Of a DNA stretch of 12,494 bases, positions 6,533 through 12,494 are shown piece by piece. This DNA is from Planctomycetota bacterium. GTDB lineage: Bacteria > Planctomycetota > Planctomycetia > Pirellulales > Lacipirellulaceae. The stretch covers positions 1-12,494 of the forward strand of contig JAJRUA010000104.1 in assembly GCA_024278035.1 (NCBI GenBank). Direction: 5' to 3'. Position 1 is the stretch's first letter, and the number at the start of each line of letters is the position of its first letter. The notes beneath the pieces are model-generated. The model did no database searches. It was not told where the DNA came from and was given only the letters and a program-made list of their open reading frames with translations. Position numbers and translations under genes: made by a program.

Positions 6533-7627
6533 ATGAAGGCTACGTTGTTTCTACACACTGTTGCGCTAGGGGTTCTTGTTGCTTCAGCCCCGGCTGTTGC
6601 ACAAGACACTATGTTGATCTCGCTCGGTAACGACTTGCTTCATACGGCAATCGTCACCCCCGATATTCTCAATACACCGGGCCAAGTGGATGGTGGATTG
6701 AGTGGGGCAACTTGGAACGTGGTTAACGCCGCGGATGAAGCTCCTGTTCTCAATTGGTCGAACGGTGACTCGTCGACGTCTTTTGTGACGACGGGCAGAG
6801 GGTCAGGAGGAGGAACCGAAGGGTTCAATGCCCTTGAGTCGGGTGAAATTCACTGGTGGGGTACTCTTGGTAGTAACGGTACCTACGCAGTTAACCCCGA
6901 CACCGATCCGGCGAACGGGGCTGTTGTGAGTCTGACGGGTATTCTGACGGGTCCTGCCGTCTCGCAAGGCATGTCTTGGCAGAAATCGGCCGGGATTCGT
7001 ATTCGTGATCTCCCGCTGGGGGTTTACGAGGTTTACGCCACTGGGGTTCCCTACTCGAGGAACATAAACACGGGTGGCGCTCTGGAAGGCCAAGATGTTG
7101 ATATGTACATCGGTACAACGATCGATGCTCTTGGTGGTGCCCAGCAGAACTTAGAGGCCTCGGTGGCGGATGGCTCGCTCACGAAGTTTACCTTGCCCCA
7201 CGAGAACTACTCGACTTGGGAGGAAGGTGACAACTATGCCAAGACGACCGTTACGATCGGCCTGGATGAAAACGGGGAAACCCAGTCCTTGATGGTCGGA
7301 GTTGATTTGAGCATGCAGGGAGCCCAAATTTTTGCTTCCCTGGGTACGATTGAGATCCGGAAGCTCCCCAGCACGCTGGCGGGTGATTACGACGCCGATG
7401 GCGACGTCGATGGTGCCGATTACGTGGCATGGCAAAATAACTTCGGTTCCACAACGGCTCTCGGGGCCGATGGCAATGGAAACGGAGTGGTTGACGCCGC
7501 TGACTACACCATCTGGCGAGATAACTTTGCTTTCTCGACGGCCACGTCTGTGCCTGAACCAACTTCACTTGCTCTTGGGCTCTTGAGCCTAGCAAGCCTG
7601 GGATGGTCTGGACGCCGAAGAGAATAA
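6533..7627 (+). CDS. Exported protein with dockerin-like module and PEP-CTERM tail
   Basis: I place the start at the ATG at 6533 (364 residues), because AAGGAGG (6518-6524) stands 8 bases before it and a clean signal peptide (MKATLFLHTVALGVLV to AVAQ, 1-24) follows. A GTG 27 codons upstream lacks these. Residues 25-278 form a beta-rich domain I do not recognise, with a jelly-roll or carbohydrate-binding feel (GIRIRDLPLGVYEVYATG at 154-171, a central DMYIGTTID, and a closing ASLGTIEIRKLP). Residues 283-332 are a dockerin-like pair of Ca-binding loops: D285/D287/D289/D291/D293/D296 and D313/N315/N317/D321/D324. The tail VPEPTS (340-345), a hydrophobic stretch and GRRRE is PEP-CTERM. No enzyme motif is visible. 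It is the first plus-strand gene, with its own promoter. Likely a surface or matrix component; function unknown. Confidence 0.9.
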   Translation: MKATLFLHTVALGVLVASAPAVAQDTMLISLGNDLLHTAIVTPDILNTPGQVDGGLSGATWNVVNAADEAPVLNWSNGDSSTSFVTTGRGSGGGTEGFNALESGEIHWWGTLGSNGTYAVNPDTDPANGAVVSLTGILTGPAVSQGMSWQKSAGIRIRDLPLGVYEVYATGVPYSRNINTGGALEGQDVDMYIGTTIDALGGAQQNLEASVADGSLTKFTLPHENYSTWEEGDNYAKTTVTIGLDENGETQSLMVGVDLSMQGAQIFASLGTIEIRKLPSTLAGDYDADGDVDGADYVAWQNNFGSTTALGADGNGNGVVDAADYTIWRDNFAFSTATSVPEPTSLALGLLSLASLGWSGRRRE

Positions 7628-7645
7628 CCTCCTGTTGCTCTTGGT

Positions 7646-7698
7646 CCCGGAGGGACGGCATCGTCTGGCCTTTAGGTCGCGAGCCGTTCCCTCCAGGG
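7646..7698 (+). terminator. Long imperfect hairpin after the dockerin-like gene
   Basis: CCCGGAGGGACGG (7646-7658) pairs with 7684-7698 as a 13-base-pair stem with two single-base bulges and a 25-base loop, starting 18 bases past the stop at 7627. No T-run follows directly; a T6 run lies at 7721-7726. It may stop the transcript or protect its 3' end. The rest of the 7628-7835 gap holds a small CACAA/TTGTG hairpin (7770-7787) and no gene. Confidence 0.4.
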
Positions 7699-7835
7699 CT
7701 AGCAGGGGTTGAGCCACTTGTTTTTTGAGAAGATTCGTTGGTTCTTTTGAGGGGATCTCAATGATCACCCACAAGAGATTAGTTGTGATCCGACCGGTAG
7801 TTTAGTCAATTTCAATCCTTATTTTTTCTGCCCGT

Positions 7836-8360
7836 ATGATAAGCACCGGAAAATCAGATGTTCAGGGCTCCACGAACGTAGGTGCACCGTTGGTCACCGC
7901 AACGCGCGAGCTGGTTGCACGCGGCTTGGTTGTATCGACTCTGATGGCATTGGCCCTGATTGTCCTCACCGTAACGGCCGGTTGTGGCGGAAGTCGCTCT
8001 GGTCGGCCTTCTGGGGAGGCACTGTTGGCAATCGAGAACGTTGCTAAGTGGTATCAGTTGTGTGAGTCGGCCAATAATGGAAATCCCCCGGCAAATGAGG
8101 AAGATTTCCTCGCATTCGTTAACAGTAAATTAGCCGAACGTGGGCAAGAGCCGATTGATCGCGACAAGTTGTTGACCTCTCCCCGCGACGGAGAGCCGTA
8201 CGTGATCCTTTACGGTGAAGCTGCCTCAAAGAAGCAAGGGGTCCGGTTGGTGGCGTACGAGAAGAGTGGCGTCGCTGGAATGAAGCTGGCCGTGTCGGAC
8301 CTGGCCAGGAGTCGACTGGTGGAGGAATCCGAATTGCAGTCCCTCTTGTCGGGCAAGTAA
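7836..8360 (+). CDS. Small lipoprotein paired with a DUF1559 prepilin-like gene
   Basis: The 174-residue product has a hydrophobic segment (about 31-47) ending in a lipobox, T-A-G-C50, so C50 is the predicted lipidated residue and the mature protein is about 125 residues. The mature part has EALLAIENVAKWYQLCESANNG (60-81), PPANEEDFLAFV (84-95), DKLLTSPRDGEPYVILYG (110-127), a VAYEKSG strand and the helix LARSRLVEESELQSLLSG. I recall similar small lipoproteins beside DUF1559 genes in other planctomycetes but cannot name a Pfam family. The start is uncertain: the ATG at 7836 has no clear ribosome binding site and gives an unusually long 30-residue lead before the hydrophobic core. The ATG at 7944 would give a 13-residue signal, which is too short. 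It lies 130 bases before the DUF1559 gene, in the same direction, and may be co-transcribed. Function unknown; envelope location likely. Confidence 0.8.
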   Translation: MISTGKSDVQGSTNVGAPLVTATRELVARGLVVSTLMALALIVLTVTAGCGGSRSGRPSGEALLAIENVAKWYQLCESANNGNPPANEEDFLAFVNSKLAERGQEPIDRDKLLTSPRDGEPYVILYGEAASKKQGVRLVAYEKSGVAGMKLAVSDLARSRLVEESELQSLLSGK

Positions 8361-8490
8361 TCGGGAGGAAAAGATGGGGGCCCCAAGCCAATTGAAGTGA
8401 CATTCGCCAATTTAGAGAGCCGCATTCCTTCACGTACTTTTTCTCAACCTAATCCAAACAAATATCTTACCTCTTATCTGCAGGAGTCGA

Positions 8491-9507
8491 ATGATGAGGC
8501 TAAATCGTAATCGTAAATTGGCTTTTACGCTCGTTGAATTGTTGGTGGTAATTGCCATTATTGGCATTCTTGTTGCTCTGTTGTTGCCCGCAGTACAGGC
8601 AGCCCGAGAGGCGGCTCGTCGGATGCAGTGTGGCAACCAGCTCAAGCAAATGGGCGTGGCCATGCTCAATTACGAGAACGCCTTTACGGAGTTTCCGACA
8701 GGTGGCTCTGAGCCGTGGCACGACGAAGGTACTGCGGAGGTCCAATTCAGCAAGGGTTATGGATGGATGGTACAAATTCTTCCGTACGTCGAAGACTCGG
8801 CATTGCAGGACATTTCCAAAGGCTACGGAGCTGGGAATGCCCAGTTGGACCAACAGGTTCGTGGGACTCCGGTACCTTTGTATTATTGCCCGTCGAAGCG
8901 TGGCACGACCGTTATCTACGCAGCAGATACAGCAGTAGATTGCTCGCAAGGTTGCGCACTTTCTGACTATGCTGGCGCTACCCCCGCTAATGTTCTTGAT
9001 CCCAACAGTCCGAGTCAATTTCCATGGTTTTGGCAGACCGTCACGCATGGCAACGTGATCGAAGCTGAAGGTAATCGATTCGAATTCCTAGGCCAAATCT
9101 ATAACATTGCCTACCAAGGAGTGATTGTACGGACGGGTATGTCGCCAGCTTGCCAAGCGAGAGAAATCACCGACGGCATGTCGAAGACGGTAGTGATTGG
9201 CGAGAAGCGACTTTATAGCGATCGGTACGAGCTTGGAGATTGGCACGACGACTTCGGTTGGACCGATGGATGGGACGCCGACATCATGCGTTACACGGGC
9301 CTTGAGCCGGGCCCTGATATGCCACGGCCACTTGATCCGGCTGATGATCCTGTCGATTTTGGCTTCCGCTTTGGCTCCTCTCACCCGGGCATCTTCAACG
9401 CCGTCTTTGCGGATGGCCATGTGGTTAAGATCGACTACGACATTGACTTAATCGTCTTCAACGCACTGGGCAATCGTGAAGATGGCTTGGTCGTCGATTA
9501 CCCTTAG
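8491..9507 (+). CDS. DUF1559 prepilin-like secreted protein
   Basis: This 338-residue protein starts with a type IV prepilin/type II pseudopilin signal: basic leader MMRLNRNRK, then LAFTLVELLVVIAIIGIL (10-27). Processing is expected before F12, placing E16 at position +5; the residue before the cut is Ala11 instead of the usual Gly. The helix runs on through LLLPAVQAAREAARRMQCGNQLKQMGVAMLNYE (30-62), typical of the planctomycete DUF1559 (SBP_bac_10) family. Other landmarks are LYYCPSKR (130-137), SDYAG (158-162), EITDGMSKTVVIGEK (225-239) and the C-terminal H-X9-DG motif (H298 to D308-G309). Two ATGs lie in tandem at 8491 and 8494; AGGAG (8482-8486) is 4 and 7 bases away, favouring the second slightly. 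It ends TAG TAA. The family is vastly expanded in planctomycetes and is presumed to form surface pseudopili; the role of this copy is unknown. Confidence 0.95.
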   Translation: MMRLNRNRKLAFTLVELLVVIAIIGILVALLLPAVQAAREAARRMQCGNQLKQMGVAMLNYENAFTEFPTGGSEPWHDEGTAEVQFSKGYGWMVQILPYVEDSALQDISKGYGAGNAQLDQQVRGTPVPLYYCPSKRGTTVIYAADTAVDCSQGCALSDYAGATPANVLDPNSPSQFPWFWQTVTHGNVIEAEGNRFEFLGQIYNIAYQGVIVRTGMSPACQAREITDGMSKTVVIGEKRLYSDRYELGDWHDDFGWTDGWDADIMRYTGLEPGPDMPRPLDPADDPVDFGFRFGSSHPGIFNAVFADGHVVKIDYDIDLIVFNALGNREDGLVVDYP

Positions 9508-9514
9508 TAACTAC

Positions 9515-9544
9515 GGCCCTTTAGCAAACCAATTTGCTTTGGCC
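9515..9544 (+). terminator. Hairpin after the DUF1559 gene
   Basis: AGCAAA (9523-9528) and TTTGCT (9533-9538) pair around a CCAA loop, and outer GGCC blocks (9515-9518 and 9541-9544) can pair below a T-rich internal loop. It starts 8 bases after the tandem stop codons. No T-run follows the outer stem, so a terminator role is only likely. Confidence 0.4.
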
Positions 9545-9597
9545 CGGAGAGGAGAGTGGTGGATAGTTCGGTGGTCGTAAGGTCGTCGATCAAGAGA

Positions 9598-9632
9598 AAA
9601 CTGGAACAGAAACTGGAACTAAACAGGGAAGC
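9598..9632 (+). repeat. 12-base tandem repeat in the leader of the beta-propeller gene
   Basis: AAACTGGAAC occurs at 9598-9607 and again at 9610-9619. A degenerate third unit, AAACAGGGAAGC, begins at 9621 and carries the AGGGA that serves as ribosome binding site for the ATG at 9641. The unit length is 11-12 bases, with two good copies and one weak copy. Confidence 0.55.
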
Positions 9633-9640
9633 AAGAAGTC

Positions 9641-12148
9641 ATGCTATCAAAAACGATGCTATTCGCAGCCTTGATCGGGGGATTTCTTTTCGGTCCCTGC
9701 TCAATGAGCCCAAACATTTGTTCTGCCCAGGGGTGGGAGCAGCGAGGTATTGGCGGTGGTGGAGCCCTTTTTTCCCCCACGATTAGCCCTTTCGACGGTA
9801 ACCAACTCTACATGGCAACCGACTTGGGCGGTGTTTATCGTTCCGAAAACTTCGGAGCCAAATGGGAAACGGTTCCGTTCACCCAACTACGGGGGGGCAT
9901 TGAAACGCAGGTGCGGTTTACCAGTGATCCGAACGTGCTTTACTCAACCCGCCGAGGAAACTTTCAGGCGCTGCGGCTCCCTGTACGAAGCAATGATGGT
10001 GGGCAAACCTTCAGTCCTCTGGCTAGCAACCCCACCAACGGCAACGCCTACTCGGTTCAGGTCGATCCGAACAATACAGAACGACTCTTAATTTCGGATC
10101 AGAACAGTCTTTATTATTCGAGTAACGGCGGTTCTTCCTTTTCGAATGTGTACACCACGACCGACTTGACCAACGGATTGCACGTAGCAGGTGCCTTTTG
10201 GGATGGCGATGATATCTACGTCGGAACTAGCAGTGGCCTGCTGACTTCCAGCAACGGCGGTATCAATTTTGGAGTAGATACGGCTTCAGGCATTCCCAGT
10301 AACGAAGCCTTCGTTTCGTTTTCAGGTGCGAAGACCGGTAATTTGACTCGCTTTTATGGAGTGACCTACGCCAAGAACAATGTCCAGCCGGGCATCGTCG
10401 GAGGCGTCGCAGCCAATACCGGAAACCAGCCAAGAGTTTATCGCAAGAATGCAGGGGCCTCGAATTGGTTGCTTGTGCGCGACGACATCGATGCCAACCA
10501 AGGGTTTTTTATCTCCACGTCCTTAGACAATACCAACGTCGCCTATTTGGCCGGCACCAATACTTCGACGGGGACTCCGACAATCCTAAAGACGACGAAT
10601 GGAGGAATCTCTTGGAACTCTGTGTTTAATACGGCAGGCAATCAGAATATCAGCACGGGTTCACTCGGTTCTGGAGGAGATCTAGGATGGGGCTGGGCTG
10701 GGGTGCCGATGGGATTTAGCGTTGCTCCGAACAATCCCAACCGCGCAATCGTCACCGATTTTGGGGTCGTGCATGTAACCGACGACGGTGGCACCACATG
10801 GAAGCAAGCGTATGTCGATCCCGCTTACGAAAATCCAGCAGGGAGCCCCACACCCAAGGGTAGTGCTTACGCCTCGTCTGGCGTCGATCCAACGTCGGTT
10901 TGGTCGATTGCCTGGGCGTCTCCTTACACGCTCGTTGCATCGTTTACCGATATCCAAGGTGCTCGAAGCACCGATGGCGGAGATACTTGGACCTCTGGGG
11001 CTGCCTTGGGCTTACCACTCAACAGCACCTACCAAGTCATCGGAAATAATGCCGGTAACAGACTCTATGCCGCGACTTCGTCCGTTCATGATATGTACCA
11101 ATCGACCCGGCTCACGGATGCCACGATCGATGGCGGTACGGGACGCATCATGCAATCCTCCGACGAGGGGGCCTCATGGCAGACACTCTACGACTTTGGG
11201 ATGCCGGTAGTCTGGCTTGCTAACGACCCCGCACAGCCAGAAAGAATGTACGCCAGCGTCGTGAACACGGCTGACGGCGGTATCTATGTGACCAACAATC
11301 TATCGACGGGGGCCAATTTTACAAAGCTTCCTAGTCCAGCCCGCACTGAAGGACGCCCTTTCAACATCCGAGTGCTGGACAATGGCGATATCCTCGCATC
11401 ATGGTCAGGTCGAATTGATGGAAATGGAAGTTTTACCGAGAGTTCGGGCGTGTTTCTTAGTACGGACGGTGGCAACACTTGGCTCGACCGAAGTGACCCT
11501 AACATGAGACGTTGGACCAAGGATATCGTTGTCGATCCCCATGATGCGACTCAAGATACTTGGTATGCAGCCGTCTTCAGCCACTGGGGGAGTTTCCCTA
11601 ACCAAGTCGGGGGGCTCTATCGAACCACCGACCGAGGTCAATCTTGGGCGGAGCTAGGCAATTTCTTCCGCGTCGAAAGCATCACCGTTGACCCCATGAA
11701 CGCTGACATTGCCTACGTGACGACCGAAGCAGAAGGCCTTTGGAAAACCGAGAATCTTACCGCTTCGCAGCCGACTTTTGTGCTTGATGAAACGTACCCA
11801 TTCGATCACCCGACTCGCGTTTTTTACAACCCGTACAATCCGGAAGAGATTTGGATCACTTCATTCGGCAACGGAATGCGAGTTCTTAATACCGCGACGA
11901 CGGCCGCAGGCGACTATGACAAGGATGGGGACATCGATCAGGCGGATTACATGGTGTGGGAATCCACCTTCGGATCGACGACCAATCTGGATGCCGACGG
12001 CAACGGAGATGGAGTCGTAGATGCTGCCGATTATACCGTCTGGCGAGATAGTTATTCCGCAGCGGCAGCGGCGGTTCCTGAGCCAGCGACATTCGCTCTC
12101 GCCCTTTTGGGCATGGCCAACTGGGGAGCTAGGCGACGTAGAGAGTAG
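9641..12148 (+). CDS. Large Asp-box beta-propeller with dockerin-like and PEP-CTERM ends
   Basis: This 835-residue exported protein has a signal peptide (about 1-30, ending CSAQ), a propeller region (31-750), a dockerin-like module (756-805) and a PEP-CTERM tail (VPEPAT at 812-817, hydrophobic stretch, RRRRE). The propeller carries at least nine Asp-box-like turns (S/T-x-D/N-x-G-x-S/T-W/F): NDGGQTF 118-124, SNGGSSF 161-167, SNGGINF 204-210, TNGGISW 319-325, DDGGTTW 381-387, TDGGDTW 444-450, SDEGASW 507-513, TDGGNTW 608-614 and TDRGQSW 663-669. Nine turns over 720 residues suit two propellers, as in the GH74 xyloglucanase/sortilin-like group. TDLGGVYR (60-67) resembles the TDxGGxYR motif of GH74, so a glycanase role is possible but unproven. 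EF loops: D758/D760/D762/D764/D766/D769 and D786/N788/D790/D794/D797. The ATG at 9641 follows AGGGA by about 11 bases; the in-frame ATG at 9656 is possible. It is the last plus-strand gene. Confidence 0.92.
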   Translation: MLSKTMLFAALIGGFLFGPCSMSPNICSAQGWEQRGIGGGGALFSPTISPFDGNQLYMATDLGGVYRSENFGAKWETVPFTQLRGGIETQVRFTSDPNVLYSTRRGNFQALRLPVRSNDGGQTFSPLASNPTNGNAYSVQVDPNNTERLLISDQNSLYYSSNGGSSFSNVYTTTDLTNGLHVAGAFWDGDDIYVGTSSGLLTSSNGGINFGVDTASGIPSNEAFVSFSGAKTGNLTRFYGVTYAKNNVQPGIVGGVAANTGNQPRVYRKNAGASNWLLVRDDIDANQGFFISTSLDNTNVAYLAGTNTSTGTPTILKTTNGGISWNSVFNTAGNQNISTGSLGSGGDLGWGWAGVPMGFSVAPNNPNRAIVTDFGVVHVTDDGGTTWKQAYVDPAYENPAGSPTPKGSAYASSGVDPTSVWSIAWASPYTLVASFTDIQGARSTDGGDTWTSGAALGLPLNSTYQVIGNNAGNRLYAATSSVHDMYQSTRLTDATIDGGTGRIMQSSDEGASWQTLYDFGMPVVWLANDPAQPERMYASVVNTADGGIYVTNNLSTGANFTKLPSPARTEGRPFNIRVLDNGDILASWSGRIDGNGSFTESSGVFLSTDGGNTWLDRSDPNMRRWTKDIVVDPHDATQDTWYAAVFSHWGSFPNQVGGLYRTTDRGQSWAELGNFFRVESITVDPMNADIAYVTTEAEGLWKTENLTASQPTFVLDETYPFDHPTRVFYNPYNPEEIWITSFGNGMRVLNTATTAAGDYDKDGDIDQADYMVWESTFGSTTNLDADGNGDGVVDAADYTVWRDSYSAAAAAVPEPATFALALLGMANWGARRRRE

Positions 12149-12494
12149 CCTCTGCTAAGTCGGCAGCGTATGAAGCAAGAGTTGTGGTATCGGGTCCCAG
12201 GCATAGGGGCCGCGTGAGCATGGCAATCTTAAACACAGGTGGAAGGGGGAATCTGCTTAGGAGTGAAGGCTTTAGGAAGCCCTGACGGCGTGTCTCACCA
12301 ACCTTGTTCAGGTACGCCGAACCGCTGAAGGCTTCCGGACAGGTTGTTGGGATTAGGCTCTATTTCGGTCGGTGGAGGGAAAATCGTTCCGTAGCGGGTT
12401 GTTTTGTTCGTCAGCCCCCTTGGAGTTTAGTTATACTGAAGGCCTATTGGTGTCTGCGCTAGCAGCTTTGCCCTCAGCGTCACCACCTTTCGGC
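12149..12494. other. Right-edge region with nested inverted repeats, no certain gene
   Basis: Downstream of the propeller gene lies a folded-looking segment: GGAAGCC (12275-12281) with GGCTTCC (12330-12336), enclosing CGGCGT (12286-12291) with ACGCCG (12314-12319). An upstream GGCTT (12268-12272) can compete for the AAGCC arm, and TGAAGGCTT occurs twice (12264-12272 and 12326-12334). At the edge two minus-strand frames are open for about 20 codons, to TAA complements at 12431-12433 and 12427-12429; the first ends DTNRPSV and could be the C-terminus of a convergent gene. A plus-strand GTG at 12450 behind GAAGG is also open to the edge. None can be decided here. No tRNA or known riboswitch was recognised. 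Confidence 0.4.

Noticed and set aside
8500..9048. 182-codon minus-strand open frame
   Set aside because: It is a shadow of the DUF1559 gene, whose prepilin signal and H-X9-DG motif are clear in the plus frame.
380..12148. A defence, toxin-antitoxin or mobile-element island
   Set aside because: No nuclease, helicase, methylase, integrase, transposase or small toxin-like pair was found. All certain genes are exported surface-type proteins with codon use that looks alike.
12431..12494. Possible C-terminus of a minus-strand gene entering from the right (ending DTNRPSV)
   Set aside because: Only about 20 codons are visible, a second minus frame is also open over the same bases, and no family can be recognised. 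Described in the region entry but not called as a gene.

Overview
The window looks like chromosomal DNA of a planctomycete, most likely of the Pirellulales. This is inferred from three things. Seven of the nine well-supported genes end in a PEP-CTERM sorting tail (V/I-PEP-S/T/A, a short hydrophobic stretch, then an Arg-rich end). Two of these carry the dockerin-like EF-hand module that in planctomycetes often precedes such a tail. There is also a DUF1559-type prepilin-like protein next to a small lipoprotein. No exosortase, rRNA, tRNA, transposase, CRISPR array or phage gene is visible.

Layout. Positions 1-379 hold no convincing gene: there is one weak open frame cut by the left edge and a pair of interleaved inverted repeats. 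Positions 380-5679 carry five minus-strand genes. In transcription order they are two tandem paralogous discoidin-like PEP-CTERM proteins (5679-4954 and 4793-4107), a right-handed beta-helix protein (3925-2576, start revised to a GTG), a DNRLRE/CBM96-like protein (2478-1723) and an alkaline phosphatase with an intact active site (1582-380). Positions 5680-6532 are an 853-base divergent intergenic region. It holds a good sigma70-type promoter at each side and a GC-rich, stem-forming core that does not look coding. Positions 6533-12148 carry four plus-strand genes: a dockerin-like PEP-CTERM protein, a small lipoprotein, a DUF1559 prepilin-like protein and a large Asp-box beta-propeller with dockerin-like and PEP-CTERM ends. 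Positions 12149-12494 hold a nested inverted repeat and no certain gene.

How the genes fit together. Essentially everything encoded is exported: signal peptide plus PEP-CTERM, lipobox, or type IV prepilin signal. The likely roles are surface binding (discoidin-like, DNRLRE-like, beta-helix), polymer handling (beta-propeller) and phosphate release (alkaline phosphatase) at the cell envelope or in extracellular matrix. Joint function is inference. The minus-strand block may be a loose transcription unit, but the gaps of 97-181 bases and a clear terminator after the first gene argue for more than one transcript. I see no clear new defence or metabolic system. The most unexplained stretch is the GC-rich core of the divergent intergenic region.
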